64,000 nt of DNA from Kribbella sp. CA-293567 (GCF_027627575.1 NZ_CP114065.1:3410001-3474000), one strand, 5' to 3'; numbered from the stretch's first letter, positions 52,712 through 61,473 are shown. The notes: generated by a model not told the origin, from the sequence alone. Numbers and translations are program-made.

Positions 52712-53599
52712 GTGAACGAGACGCTGATCGATCCCACCACCCAGTACCCCGGTCCGGACCGGCAGGGCCGCGAGTCGCTCGAACATCCCGGCCTGAGCGA
52801 GGAGATGGGCCTCGAGCCGGATCACGGTGAGCAGACCTACCGCGGCAGCGGCAAGCTGACCGGGCGGCGGGCCCTGATCACCGGCGGCGACTCCGGGATC
52901 GGGCGGGCGGTCGCGCTGGCGTTCGCGCGGGAGGGCGCCGACGTGATGATCAGCTACCTGCCCACCGAGGAGGAGGACGCCCGCGAGACCTGCCGGCTGG
53001 TCGAGGAGGCCGGCCGCAAGGCGGTCCCAGCACCCGGCGACATCCGCGACGAGCAGCACTGCGCCGACCTGGTCAACCGGGCGCTCGCGGAGCTGGGTGG
53101 GCTGGACATCCTGGTCAACAACGCGGCGTACCAGATGTCGCAGGGCGGGATCGAAGAGATCTCCACCGAACAGTTCGACCGGGTGATGAAGACCAACATC
53201 TACGCGATGTTCTGGTTGTGCAAGGCGGCCGTGCCGCATCTGCCGCCGGGCTCGACGATCGTCAACACCACGTCGATCCAGGCCTACCAGCCGTCGCCGC
53301 AGCTGCTCGACTACGCGACCACCAAGGCCGCGATCCTCAACTTCACCAAGGGTCTCGCGCAGGAGCTGGCACCGAAGGGGATCCGGGTGAACGCGGTCGC
53401 CCCGGGGCCGATCTGGACTCCGTTGATCCCGGCAACGATGCCGAAGGACAAGGTGGAACAGTTCGGCTCGGACACGCCGCTGGGCCGGGCCGGGCAACCG
53501 GCCGAGCTCGCGGCGGCGTACGTCTTCCTGGCCTCGACCGACTCCAGCTTCATCACCGGCGAGCGGATCGGGATCACGGGCGGCAACCCGCTGCCCTGA
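52712..53599 (+). CDS. Short-chain dehydrogenase/reductase, YghA/Gsp39-like
   Basis: 295 residues. N-terminal extension 'TTQYPGPDRQGRESLEHPGL' typical of the YghA/general stress protein 39 group, then Rossmann motif 'ALITGGDSGIGRAVALAFAREGADV', 'DILVNNAAYQ', and the catalytic Ser-Tyr-Lys in 'NTTSIQAYQPSPQLLDYATTKAA'. GTG 52712 has GGGAG 6 nt upstream; a TTG at 52697 is less likely. Probably an NADPH-dependent aldehyde or ketone reductase with a stress role. Confidence 0.9.
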   Translation: MNETLIDPTTQYPGPDRQGRESLEHPGLSEEMGLEPDHGEQTYRGSGKLTGRRALITGGDSGIGRAVALAFAREGADVMISYLPTEEEDARETCRLVEEAGRKAVPAPGDIRDEQHCADLVNRALAELGGLDILVNNAAYQMSQGGIEEISTEQFDRVMKTNIYAMFWLCKAAVPHLPPGSTIVNTTSIQAYQPSPQLLDYATTKAAILNFTKGLAQELAPKGIRVNAVAPGPIWTPLIPATMPKDKVEQFGSDTPLGRAGQPAELAAAYVFLASTDSSFITGERIGITGGNPLP

Positions 53600-53633
53600 C
53601 CTGGTTGCCCTGACCTGGTTGCCCTGACTCGGC
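53592..53633. repeat. Three tandem copies of a 14-bp unit
   Basis: TGCCCTGACCTGGT occurs twice exactly and a third time with changes (TGCCCTGACTCGGC). The first copy includes the stop codon of the reductase gene. Looks like a slipped-strand duplication in non-coding sequence. Confidence 0.75.
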
Positions 53634-53684
53634 AGCACGCCGGGCCGAGCCTGGAAACAAGTTCCATCGATCGGCAGGAGGAGA

Positions 53685-54185
53685 ATGGCGGGCATGGTGG
53701 ACCGTGACGAAGCACCGGACGAGGCGGCCGGCCTGGCCGAGCGGATCGCGGAGCTGGCGACGGCCCGGGAGGTGACCGTTGCCGTGGCCGAGTCGCTGAC
53801 CAGCGGCCAGGTCGCCAGCCGGCTCGGCGCCGCACCGGACGCCAGCTCGTGGTTCGTCGGCGGGGTGGTCGCCTACGCGGCACACGTGAAGTTCAAGGTG
53901 CTGGACGTCGATCCCGGACCGGTGGTCACCGCGCGGTGCGCGGCTCAGATGGCCGCGGGAGTCGGCCGGTTGACCGGCGCCGACCTCGCTGTCGCGCTCA
54001 CCGGCGTCGGCGGACCCGGCCCCGACGAGGGCCACCCGGCCGGGACGACCTTCCTGGCCGCGTGCCGCGACGGCGACTGCCACATCATCGAGGAGCGGTT
54101 CGACGGTGATCCCGCGGAGGTGGTCGAGCAGGCGACGATCACCGCGCTGAAGCTGTTGCTCCAGACGCTCGAACAGGGCGAGTGA
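53685..54185 (+). CDS. CinA-like nicotinamide-nucleotide amidase domain protein
   Basis: 166 residues, stand-alone C-terminal domain of CinA (PncC). Motifs: 'TVAVAESLTSGQVASRLGAAPDASSWFVGGVVAY' with the catalytic Ser region and 'VALTGVGGPGPDEGHPAGTTFLA'. Hydrolyses NMN to nicotinate mononucleotide in pyridine nucleotide recycling. ATG follows 'GGCAGGAGGAGA'. The N-terminal molybdopterin-like domain of full CinA is absent, as in PncC proteins. Confidence 0.88.
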   Translation: MAGMVDRDEAPDEAAGLAERIAELATAREVTVAVAESLTSGQVASRLGAAPDASSWFVGGVVAYAAHVKFKVLDVDPGPVVTARCAAQMAAGVGRLTGADLAVALTGVGGPGPDEGHPAGTTFLAACRDGDCHIIEERFDGDPAEVVEQATITALKLLLQTLEQGE

Positions 54186-54200
54186 CCCGAGCCGCGAACC

Positions 54201-55271
54201 TCAGAAGGCGTAGCGGACCTGGCAGTACGGCAGGTGATGGTGCAGCAGTTGCTGAAACTGCGCGAGGTACCCCTGCTTGTCGCGCCAGCGGTAGCGCACG
54301 TTGGTCGCGCCGTTCTGTGATCTCTTCTGCTCCTGCAGTTCGGGCCGCCAGATCAGCTCCTCGGCCTTGGGATGCCAGCCGAGATTGACCTGGTGCAACG
54401 GCTCGTTGTGGGTCAGGAAGATGATTTCGCAGGCGAGCTGGCGCCGGGTGGCCGCGCTGGTCGCCTGGTGGAGCTGGGCGAACAGCTCGGCCCAGTCCGC
54501 CAGCCAGCCGTCGTGCACGACCACGGGGGAGAAGTTCACGTGCACCTCGTAGCCGGCCTCGACGAAGTCGTTCAGCGCCGCCAGCCGGTCCTCGATCGGC
54601 GACGTCCGGATGTCGAGCAGCTTCGACGCCCGGGCCGGCATCAGCGAGAACCGGACCCGGGTGCGTCCCTCGGGCCGCAGCTCGAGCAGATCCCGGTTCA
54701 CGTACTTCGTCGCGAACGACGCCTTGGCGTTCGGCAGTTGCCGGAACGCCGCCACCAGGTCGGCCACGTTGTCGCTGACCAGTGCGTCCACGCTGCAGTC
54801 GTTGTTCTCACCGAGGTCGTAGACCCAGTCGGTGGGGTCACACTGGTTGGGGGTCTTGGGACCCTGCCGGCCGGCGTGCCGGGTGATGGTGCCGATGATC
54901 TTGTCGATGTTGGTGAAGATCGTGATCGGGTTGCTGTAGCCCTTGCGGCGCGGCACGTAGCAGTACGCGCAGGCCATCGCGCAGCCGTTGGCCGACGACG
55001 GCGCGATGAAGTCGGCGGACCGCCCGTTCGGCCGGACGCCGAGCGACTTCTTCTCGCCCAGCACCAGCGCTTCCCGCTTGATCCGCACCCACCGCCGCAC
55101 GTTGGTCTCGTCGCCGTGCAGCTCGGGGATCTGCCAATGGCTCGGCACTTCGACCACCTCGGCCGCGGGCCACCGGGCCAGCACCTGCCGGCCCCGATCC
55201 GACGCCATCGCCGCGGGTTCTGCGTAGATCCGCGTCACCTCGAGCAACGCGGTACTGCCTGACCTTTCCAC
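54201..55271 (-). CDS. Radical SAM protein of the spore photoproduct lyase family
   Basis: About 356 residues. Radical SAM cluster Cys in 'ANGCAMACAYCYVPRRKG' (CxxxCxxC), followed by 'NPITIFTNIDKIIGTI' and 'YVNRDLLEL' as in spore photoproduct lyase relatives found in non-spore-forming actinobacteria. Repair of thymine dimers is the known reaction of the family, but these divergent members have not all been shown to do it. GTG 55271 is preferred; the frame is open to 55322. Confidence 0.85.
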   Translation of the reverse strand: MERSGSTALLEVTRIYAEPAAMASDRGRQVLARWPAAEVVEVPSHWQIPELHGDETNVRRWVRIKREALVLGEKKSLGVRPNGRSADFIAPSSANGCAMACAYCYVPRRKGYSNPITIFTNIDKIIGTITRHAGRQGPKTPNQCDPTDWVYDLGENNDCSVDALVSDNVADLVAAFRQLPNAKASFATKYVNRDLLELRPEGRTRVRFSLMPARASKLLDIRTSPIEDRLAALNDFVEAGYEVHVNFSPVVVHDGWLADWAELFAQLHQATSAATRRQLACEIIFLTHNEPLHQVNLGWHPKAEELIWRPELQEQKRSQNGATNVRYRWRDKQGYLAQFQQLLHHHLPYCQVRYAF

Positions 55272-55334
55272 GCTTCGATCCTGCCAGCAGGCACCGACAG
55301 TTCCGGTGCCGGGCCGGATCACGCCGGCCAGGGC

Positions 55335-55787
55335 TCAGGACAGTTCGTGGCGCGGCTCGCCGGGGGTGGTCCTGGCTTCCTTCATCTCGGATTCGCGCAG
55401 GTGGTGCTCGCCGCCGGTGAAGGTGTCGCGGGCCTCCCGCTCGAGGCGCTCGAACAGCGAGTAGTAGTTCGCGTCGTAGTCGTCGACGATCTGGAAGGTC
55501 CAGCGGCGGTCGATCACGTTGCGGCCGAGGAGTTCCTTCTCGATGGTTTCGGCGAACTCGTGATGACCCGCCTCGCGGAACAGTTCCAGCACCTCGTCCA
55601 GCTCGTTGTCGGCCCGGCCGGTGAGCTCGTGGAAGCCGTACAGGTAGCCGCGGGCCCGGATGACGGTCTCCATCGCGTGTGTCAACCGGCCGACCGCCTG
55701 GACGGTCTGGTCGGTCACGCCGTCGGGCCGCTTCCGGGGTGCCTTCTCGTCGTTTCGGTCCATGCGCACGCGGTACCCCGAGGTCAT
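55335..55787 (-). CDS. Conserved hypothetical soluble protein
   Basis: 150 residues, charged and mainly helical, no motif of known function. Recognisable segments: 'VGRLTHAMETVIRARGYLYGFHELTGRADNELDEVLELF' and 'RRWTFQIVDDYDANYYSLFERLEREARD', which look like a conserved core. An internal ATG at 55763 may be the true start. Stop lies 12 nt from the start-proximal end of the radical SAM gene, so the two may be co-transcribed. Confidence 0.72.
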   Translation of the reverse strand: MTSGYRVRMDRNDEKAPRKRPDGVTDQTVQAVGRLTHAMETVIRARGYLYGFHELTGRADNELDEVLELFREAGHHEFAETIEKELLGRNVIDRRWTFQIVDDYDANYYSLFERLEREARDTFTGGEHHLRESEMKEARTTPGEPRHELS

Positions 55788-55984
55788 GCGCCGGGCACCC
55801 GAACACTGCGAAAACCCCGCGGCGCTGCTTGTTTCACGGCGGGTACAGGGCGGCCGGAATCACTGGTGGTACGGAAGAGTGCCACTTCGCTCCCGTCCTT
55901 GTCGCGAGGCCGAGAAGCATCGATCCGCCGCCCCAAGGCGGGTGCCTCGTGACGTCAACAGTCACTCCTGAAGGGAGTTGTCGC

Positions 55985-56761
55985 ATGACGAACCACCAAG
56001 CTGACGTCGACGGCCGGCCCACCACGGGCGTCGCCGGCGCAGCCCGGGACGAAGCCGGACAGCTGAAGGAGACCTCGGCCGACGCCGCTCGTCAGGTCGC
56101 GGAATCCGTGAAGGAGAAGGCGTCCGGCGTGACCTCGGACGCCCGCGAGCAGACCCGGCGGCTGGCCGGGCAGACGCGGGACGAACTGGTCGGCCAGGCC
56201 GGCCAGCAGAAGGACCGCGCGGCCGAGAGCCTTCGTGCGGTCGGCGACGAGCTGCGCGGGATGGCAGAGCACGGGCAGTCCGGCCTGGGGAGCCAGCTGG
56301 CCCGGCACGGCGCGGACTTCAGCAGCCAGGCCGCCGACTACCTGCAGAAGCACGAACCCGGCGAACTGCTGGACGAGGTACGCAGGTACGCGCGGCGCAA
56401 GCCCGGCACGTTCCTGCTGGTCGCCGCGGCCGCCGGTGTCGTTGCAGGCCGGATGACGCGCGCCCTGGCAGCAGGGCAGACGGAAACAGCAACCGGTTCC
56501 CGGACGACGGACGGCTCGTCTTCGTCGAACGGCTTCGCCACGGCCGGCCAGCCGGACGACTATCTCGTCCCTCCGCCGGTGAGCACGCCGCAGACGGGCA
56601 CGACGTCGGTGCCGCCGGTCGGTACGCCGCCGCCGGCTCCGAGCAGCGCGCCGCCGGTCGGTGACACGACCCTGCCGCCGCCGACGCCCACCCCGGTGGC
56701 GCCCGACCCGGATCCGGGAGCACCGGTGACGCCTCGGTTCGGACCCGGACAGGCCCAGTGA
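55985..56761 (+). CDS. Hypothetical protein with amphipathic helices, one membrane segment and Pro-rich tail
   Basis: 258 residues. Residues 15-125 are a long charged Ala/Gln/Glu/Lys-rich helical region ('AARDEAGQLKETSADAARQVAESVKEKASG'-like heptads); about 140-165 form a transmembrane helix ('FLLVAAAAGVVAG'); the last 70 residues are Pro/Thr/Gly-rich. It leads a run with a holin-superfamily protein, a DUF3618 protein and YihY, a typical actinobacterial envelope-stress group. ATG 55985 follows 'GAAGGGAGTTGTCGC'. Function unknown. Confidence 0.8.
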   Translation: MTNHQADVDGRPTTGVAGAARDEAGQLKETSADAARQVAESVKEKASGVTSDAREQTRRLAGQTRDELVGQAGQQKDRAAESLRAVGDELRGMAEHGQSGLGSQLARHGADFSSQAADYLQKHEPGELLDEVRRYARRKPGTFLLVAAAAGVVAGRMTRALAAGQTETATGSRTTDGSSSSNGFATAGQPDDYLVPPPVSTPQTGTTSVPPVGTPPPAPSSAPPVGDTTLPPPTPTPVAPDPDPGAPVTPRFGPGQAQ

Positions 56762-56762
56762 C

Positions 56763-57188
56763 ATGACCTTCGACGGATCAGCACCAGGTACCGAGAGACA
56801 ACGTGTCTCGGTGGACGAGTCGGTGGGTGAGCTGGTCTCCCAGCTGACCAGCGATCTCGGCGACCTCACCCGGCAGGAACTGGCACTGGCCAAGGCCGAG
56901 CTTCAGGCAGAGGCGAAGAAGGCCGGCAAGGGCGCGGGCATGCTCGGCGGCGCGGCCCTGGCCGGCTGGATGGTCGCCCTTTTCCTTTCCCTCACGGTGA
57001 TGTGGGCGCTGGGCGAGGCGATGGACCTCGTCTGGGCGGCACTGATCGTGACGGTGCTCTGGGCGATCATCGCCGCGGTTCTGGCGATGACCGGGCGCAA
57101 GGAACTGCAGGAGGTCAGCCCGAAACCCGACCAGACGGTCGAATCACTCAAGGAGGACGCGAAATGGCTGAAGACCCGGAACAGCTGA
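56763..57188 (+). CDS. Phage holin superfamily/DUF1469 membrane protein
   Basis: 141 residues: N-terminal charged helix ('VGELVSQLTSDLGDLTRQELALAKAELQAEAKKAG') and two transmembrane helices ('GWMVALFLSLTVMWALGEAMDLV', 'ALIVTVLWAIIAAVLAMTGRK'). This is the putative Actinobacterial Holin-X / DUF1469 pattern; despite the name it is a chromosomal membrane protein, not evidence of a prophage. Starts 1 nt after the preceding stop and overlaps the next gene by 25 nt. Confidence 0.87.
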   Translation: MTFDGSAPGTERQRVSVDESVGELVSQLTSDLGDLTRQELALAKAELQAEAKKAGKGAGMLGGAALAGWMVALFLSLTVMWALGEAMDLVWAALIVTVLWAIIAAVLAMTGRKELQEVSPKPDQTVESLKEDAKWLKTRNS

Positions 57189-57808
57189 AACGGGACATCG
57201 AGCAGAGCCGGCGCCGGGTCGGCCGCGACGTCGACGCCCTGACCGAGAAGGTCAGCCCCGGTCGCGTGGTCGGCCGGCGGGTGGAGCGGGCTCGCGGTGG
57301 AGTTCACCGGCTGAAGGAGAGTGTGATGGGGACGGCGGATTCGATGGGTGGATCGATGAGCCACGCGGCCGGCTCGGCCGCGTCGTCGGTCCAGGACGTC
57401 GGCAGCAAGGTCACGGACGCGGGGAGCAAGGTCACGGACGCCGTCGGCTCGGCGCCGGGGATGGCACGCTCGCACACCCGCGGTACGCCGCTCGCGGCCG
57501 GCCTGGTCGCCTTCGCGGCGGGCTGGGTGATCGCTTCCGCGCTGCCTGCCTCGACGCAGGAACGTGAACTGGCGCAGGAGACCAAGGACAAGGTCGCCGG
57601 CCCGGTGAAGGACCAGGCAGCTCAGCTGGCGCAGGAGATCAAGGACGACCTGCAGCAGCCGGCCCAGGAGGCCGTCGCCAGTGTGAAGGAATCCGCGACC
57701 CAGGCAGCCACCGACGTGGCCGACGACGGCCGTTCGGCGGCTCAGCAGGTTGCTGACGGAGCGAAGGACTCGGCCGGCAACGTGCGGCAGGCGAGCTCCT
57801 CGAGCTGA
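57164..57808 (+). CDS. DUF3618 family membrane-associated protein
   Basis: 214 residues. N-terminal 'PEQLKRDIEQSRRRVGRDVDALTEKVSPGRV' is the DUF3618 signature; one transmembrane helix at about 105-128 ('LAAGLVAFAAGWVIASALP'), then a long Ala/Gln/Lys/Asp-rich helix. ATG 57164 follows AAGGAGGACGC and lies inside the holin-like gene; its TGA overlaps the ATG of yihY. Such proteins usually sit beside holin-X genes and are thought to be stress-related; function unproven. Confidence 0.88.
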   Translation: MAEDPEQLKRDIEQSRRRVGRDVDALTEKVSPGRVVGRRVERARGGVHRLKESVMGTADSMGGSMSHAAGSAASSVQDVGSKVTDAGSKVTDAVGSAPGMARSHTRGTPLAAGLVAFAAGWVIASALPASTQERELAQETKDKVAGPVKDQAAQLAQEIKDDLQQPAQEAVASVKESATQAATDVADDGRSAAQQVADGAKDSAGNVRQASSSS

Positions 57809-58755
57809 TGAGCAGACGACGGCAAGACGTACCGGGAGCCGAGGCCGGCAAGCCGACCGAGATTCCGGCCAAAGGCTGGTGGCAGGTGACCCGGCGGGCA
57901 TGGGCCGAGGCCAAGTCCGACCAGGTCCCGCTGCTGGCGGCGGGAGTCGCCTTCTTCGGGTTCCTCTCGGTGTTTCCTGCCGTCGCTGCCGCGGTACTGA
58001 CTTTCGGCCTGGTCGCGGATCCCGCAAAGCTCCGCAGCCAGGCCGAGGAGCTGACCGCGGCGATGCCGGCGTCAGGGCGCGAGCTGCTGCTTCAGCAACT
58101 CGACGCCCTGACGTCGGCACCGCGGCAAGGGCTGGGAATCGGCGTCGCCATCGCTGTCGTGGCCGCGCTGTGGAGCGCGTCCGGTGGCGTGGGCTATCTG
58201 TTGACGGCGGTCGACCTCGCCTACGACGAAGAGGAGAACCGCGGCTTCGTCCGGCGGAAGCTGCTGGCCCTCGGGATGACGCTGGGAGCGATCGTTTTCG
58301 TACTGCTGGCGATCGCGGTGTTCGCGGCCGGCGCTGCGATCGGCGACGAACTGCCGACGCCGTTGCGGATTCTGCTGGGGGCCGCGCGCCTGCTGGTGGC
58401 GATCCTCCTGATCACAGTGGCACTGGCCGTGGTGTACCGGCTGGGTCCCGATCGGGACGCGCCGCGGATGCGCTGGGTCTCCACCGGGGCCATGGTGGCG
58501 ACAGTGATCTGGCTGGTCGCGTCGATCGGGTTCTCGATCTATGTCGAGACGTTCGGCAACTACGCGAAGACGTACGGCAGCCTCGCGGCCGTGGTGATCC
58601 TGATGCTGTGGCTCTGGCTGACCGCGTACGCCGTCCTGCTGGGCGCCGAGATCAACGCGGAGGCCGAACAGCAGACCGCCAAGGACACCACGAAGGGTGA
58701 GCCGCGGCCGCTCGGCGAACGGAACGCCGTGAAGGCCGACTCCGTGCCGGAGTGA
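57808..58755 (+). CDS. YihY/BrkB family inner membrane protein
   Basis: 315 residues with six hydrophobic segments and family patterns 'VPLLAAGVAFFGFLSVFPAVAAAVLTFGLV', 'ALWSASGGVGYLLTAVDLAYDEEENRGF', 'VYRLGPDR' and 'VETFGNYAKTYGSLAAVVILMLWLWLTAYAVLLGAEINAE'. Once annotated as RNase BN, an activity now assigned to a different protein. ATG overlaps the preceding stop (ATGA). Function is unknown; some relatives are proposed envelope transporters. Confidence 0.93.
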   Translation: MSRRRQDVPGAEAGKPTEIPAKGWWQVTRRAWAEAKSDQVPLLAAGVAFFGFLSVFPAVAAAVLTFGLVADPAKLRSQAEELTAAMPASGRELLLQQLDALTSAPRQGLGIGVAIAVVAALWSASGGVGYLLTAVDLAYDEEENRGFVRRKLLALGMTLGAIVFVLLAIAVFAAGAAIGDELPTPLRILLGAARLLVAILLITVALAVVYRLGPDRDAPRMRWVSTGAMVATVIWLVASIGFSIYVETFGNYAKTYGSLAAVVILMLWLWLTAYAVLLGAEINAEAEQQTAKDTTKGEPRPLGERNAVKADSVPE

Positions 58756-58769
58756 CGATTTCGGACTGA

Positions 58770-59156
58770 TCAGCCGGCCAGGGCGTGCAGCTCCGGCCGG
58801 TACCCGCTGGACGTCCCCAGGTGCGGAGCCGGGTCGAGGATCCGGATGCAGGTGCCGGTGCGATCCGCGAAGACGGCGTACCGGCCGAGAGCGGTGGTGG
58901 TCGGGGCGACCAGCCAGTCGAGGTCGGACTGGACCTCGAAGAACAGGTCCACGTCGCCGACGGAGTAGATGCCGCCGGCTCCGAGAGCAGCCTCGGCGGG
59001 GTCCCGGACCAGGACGATGGTGGCGCCGTCGCCTGGTGGGCCGAGCAGGGCGGTCTCGTCGTCGGGCCAGCCCAGCGGCTCCAGACCCAGCCCGCGGTAG
59101 TAGTCGACACTGGCGTCGAGATGCTCGACCGGCCGGAGTTCGAACAACAGCTTCAT
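58770..59156 (-). CDS. VOC-family (glyoxalase/bleomycin-resistance-like) protein
   Basis: 128 residues with the vicinal-oxygen-chelate repeat: 'KLLFELRPVEHLDASVDYYRGLGLEPLG' and 'GGIYSVGDVDLFFEVQSDLDWL', closing 'YAVFADRTGTCIRILDP'. ATG follows 'GGGAGGAACGCCG'. One of many small VOC proteins; metal and substrate cannot be told from sequence. Convergent with yihY, with a 14-nt gap. Confidence 0.85.
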   Translation of the reverse strand: MKLLFELRPVEHLDASVDYYRGLGLEPLGWPDDETALLGPPGDGATIVLVRDPAEAALGAGGIYSVGDVDLFFEVQSDLDWLVAPTTTALGRYAVFADRTGTCIRILDPAPHLGTSSGYRPELHALAG

Positions 59157-59186
59157 CGGCGTTCCTCCCGTCGCTTGCGCCCCAGG

Positions 59187-59221
59187 ACGGGTGACCGCTC
59201 CTGGCCGGAGCGATCACCCGT
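59187..59221. terminator. Hairpin terminator after hsp20
   Basis: 15-bp stem with one G-T type mismatch (ACGGGTGACCGCTCC / GGAGCGATCACCCGT) and a 5-nt loop, just past the stop of the leftward hsp20 gene and before the VOC gene. Confidence 0.75.
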
Positions 59222-59237
59222 CGCGTGGAGACCTTGG

Positions 59238-59681
59238 TCAGGCGTTGAGTTCGTGGGCCGTCGAACCGGCACCGGCGATGCTGATCTTGCGGGGTTTCGC
59301 CTTGGCGGCGACGGGGATCCGCACCGTCAGCACGCCGTTCTCGTACGCCGCCTCGATCCGGTCGGCGTCGAGGGCGTCGCCGAGGAACAGTTGCCGGGAG
59401 AACGCGCCGAGCGGTCGTTCGGCCACCTGCATCTCGGTGCCGTCGGTGACCGCCGCCGGCCGGCGTTCGGCCTTGATGGTCAGCACGTTGCGCTCGACGT
59501 CGAGGTCGATCGCTTCCGGAGCGACGCCGGGCAGGTCGAGGACCACCACGTACTCGTCGCCGTTGCGGTAGGCGTCCATCGGCATCGGATTGGGCCGGGA
59601 CCAGGTCCCGGGGGTAGCTCCGCCGGTGAGTTGCTGGGTCAGTCGGTCCAGCTCACGGAACGGGTCTGTGCGCATCAACAT
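59238..59681 (-). CDS. Hsp20/alpha-crystallin small heat shock protein
   Basis: 147 residues starting at ATG 59681 ('MLMRTDPFRELDRL'), preceded by GGAGGTGG. Alpha-crystallin domain about 35-135: 'PMDAYRNGDEYVVVLDLPGVAPEAIDLDVERNVLTIKAERR', 'PLGAFSRQLFLGDALDADRIEAAYENGVLTVRIPVAAKAKPRKI'. ATP-independent holdase that binds unfolding proteins. It has its own promoter (59733-59761) and terminator (59187-59221), so it is a monocistronic unit. Confidence 0.95.
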   Translation of the reverse strand: MLMRTDPFRELDRLTQQLTGGATPGTWSRPNPMPMDAYRNGDEYVVVLDLPGVAPEAIDLDVERNVLTIKAERRPAAVTDGTEMQVAERPLGAFSRQLFLGDALDADRIEAAYENGVLTVRIPVAAKAKPRKISIAGAGSTAHELNA

Positions 59682-59732
59682 CGTTCCACCTCCGTCTCGT
59701 CGACTGTCGTTCATCGTCAACACGCAGGAATT

Positions 59733-59761
59733 TATATAGCACGACGCGACGGTGCCCGCAA
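59733..59761 (-). promoter_or_regulatory. Sigma-70-type promoter of hsp20
   Basis: Read leftward: TTGCGG, 17-nt spacer, TATATA. The -10 is about 52 nt before the hsp20 ATG. The AT-rich -10 stands out in this GC-rich DNA. No HAIR (CTTGAGT/ACTCAAG) or CIRCE repeat was seen nearby, so the controlling repressor is unknown. Confidence 0.7.
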
Positions 59762-59790
59762 GCCCCCGATTCCGGCCTTCGGAGAGGGCC

Positions 59791-60234
59791 TCAACCAGTG
59801 GTTCTGCGGCCCTCGGCCAGCAGCGCCAGCCGCTCGAGGGTCTCCGCGTTCCGCACTCGCAGGACGGGGTCGAGCACCGCCTCGGGGATCAGGGCGGCGG
59901 GTCCCTTGAGAGTGCGTTCGCGCATCACCAGCAGGCATTCGCCGTCCCGGTCCGTCGCGACGAACTCGACCATCCCCTCACCGGTCGGCCAGGCGCGCAC
60001 CTTCAGTTCCAGGTGCCGCAGCGGCTCGTACTGCTGGACCGTGGTGGCGTCGTTGATCAGCAACGGCCAGGCCCCGACGGAGTGGTGGATGCTGTGCCCG
60101 GGCTGCGGCCAGCCGGGCTCCACGTCGCGGATCCGGGAGGCGCCGACCACCCACGACGCATAGCTCCAGCCGTCGGTCAGTACGGCGAAGACGTCCTCGA
60201 CGGAGGCATGGATCAGGCGTTCGTTCTCGCTCAT
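59791..60234 (-). CDS. SRPBCC-fold protein (START/polyketide cyclase-like)
   Basis: 147 residues from ATG 60234. 'NERLIHASVEDVFAVLTDGWSYASWVVGASRIRDVEPGWPQPG' at the N-terminus is the usual SRPBCC opening, and the C-terminal 'LRVRNAETLERLALLAEG' is the long helix that closes the ligand cavity. Probably binds or acts on a small hydrophobic molecule. Divergent from the zinc dehydrogenase gene with a 66-bp gap. No catalytic assignment possible. Confidence 0.85.
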   Translation of the reverse strand: MSENERLIHASVEDVFAVLTDGWSYASWVVGASRIRDVEPGWPQPGHSIHHSVGAWPLLINDATTVQQYEPLRHLELKVRAWPTGEGMVEFVATDRDGECLLVMRERTLKGPAALIPEAVLDPVLRVRNAETLERLALLAEGRRTTG

Positions 60235-60300
60235 GCACAAGTTTGTACCCAGCCCTCAACCGGTCCGCATCGTCGGCGGGGTCCGGGGTACCGGAACGTC

Positions 60301-61473
60301 ATGAAAGCACTCACCTGGCAGGGCAAACGCAAGATCGAGTACTCCGAGGTCCCGGATCCGGTGATCGAGCAGCCGACCGACGCGATCATCCAGGTCACCT
60401 CGACCGGGATCTGCGGGTCCGACCTGCACCTGTACGAGGTGATGGGACCGTTCCTGGAGCCCGGCGACGTGCTCGGTCACGAGCCGATGGGGGTGGTGGT
60501 CGAAACCGGTACGGAGGTGCCGAACCTGAAGGTCGGCGACCGGGTGGTGATCCCGTTCGGGATCGCCTGCGGGAAATGCTTCATGTGCGATCGCGGGCTG
60601 CAGTCCCAGTGCGAGACCACTCAGGTACGTGACGAGGGCATGGGTGCGGCACTGTTCGGCTACACGCGGCTCTACGGGCAGGTGCCGGGTGGCCAGGCGG
60701 AGTACCTGAGGGTGCCGCAGGCGCAGTACGGGCCGATCGTGGTTCCCGCTGGTCCGGCCGACGATCGTTTCGTCTTCCTCTCGGACGTGCTGCCGACCGC
60801 CTGGCAGGCGGTCGAGTACGCCGCCGTGCCCGAGGGCGGAACGCTCGCGGTGATCGGGCTGGGCCCGATCGGGGACATGGCCGCCAGGATCGGGCTGCAC
60901 CGTGGTTACCGGGTGCTCGGGATCGATCTGGTGCCCGAGCGTCTCGCTCGCGCCCAGGCCCGCGGGGTGGAGACGCTCGAGTACTCCGACGAGGTGGCCG
61001 AGCAGGTCCGGCAGCTGACCGGTGGACGTGGTCCCGACTCGGTGGTCGACGCCGTCGGCATGGAGGCGCACGGCTCGCCGAAGGCGCAGGTCGCCCATCG
61101 GCTGGTCGGGCTGATGCCGGACGCCGTCGCGGAGAAGATGATGCAGACCGTCGGTGTCGACCGGCTGGCCGCGTTCTACCTGGCGATCGAGCTGGTCCGC
61201 CGGGGCGGCACGATCTCGCTGAGCGGCGTGTACGGCGGGGCCGCGTCCCCGTTGCCGCTGCTGACGATGTTCGACAAGCAGATCCAGTTGCGGATGGGAC
61301 AGGGCAACGTGCGCCGCTGGGTGGACGACATCCTGCCGCTGCTGGGCGACGACGACCCGCTCGGTGTCGACGGGTTCGCGACCCACCGGATGCCGTTGTC
61401 CGAGGGGCCGGCCGCCTACGAGATGTTCCAGAAGAAGCAGGACGGGGCCGTGAAGGTGCTGTTGACCCCGTGA
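60301..61473 (+). CDS. Zinc-dependent alcohol dehydrogenase
   Basis: 390 residues. Catalytic zinc region 'STGICGSDLHLYEVMGPF' and 'LGHEPMGVVVETG'; structural zinc Cys in 'GIACGKCFMCDRGLQSQC'; dinucleotide fold 'LAVIGLGPIGDMAARIGLHRGYRVLGID'. This is the medium-chain, glutathione-independent formaldehyde-dehydrogenase-like subgroup. Its stop overlaps the GTG of the next reductase by 4 nt, so the two are coupled. Physiological substrate unknown. Confidence 0.92.
   Translation: MKALTWQGKRKIEYSEVPDPVIEQPTDAIIQVTSTGICGSDLHLYEVMGPFLEPGDVLGHEPMGVVVETGTEVPNLKVGDRVVIPFGIACGKCFMCDRGLQSQCETTQVRDEGMGAALFGYTRLYGQVPGGQAEYLRVPQAQYGPIVVPAGPADDRFVFLSDVLPTAWQAVEYAAVPEGGTLAVIGLGPIGDMAARIGLHRGYRVLGIDLVPERLARAQARGVETLEYSDEVAEQVRQLTGGRGPDSVVDAVGMEAHGSPKAQVAHRLVGLMPDAVAEKMMQTVGVDRLAAFYLAIELVRRGGTISLSGVYGGAASPLPLLTMFDKQIQLRMGQGNVRRWVDDILPLLGDDDPLGVDGFATHRMPLSEGPAAYEMFQKKQDGAVKVLLTP

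Noticed and set aside
56763-57188. Prophage signal from a holin-like gene
   Set aside because: The protein belongs to a chromosomal actinobacterial holin-X/DUF1469 group and has DUF3618 and YihY neighbours; no other phage gene is present.
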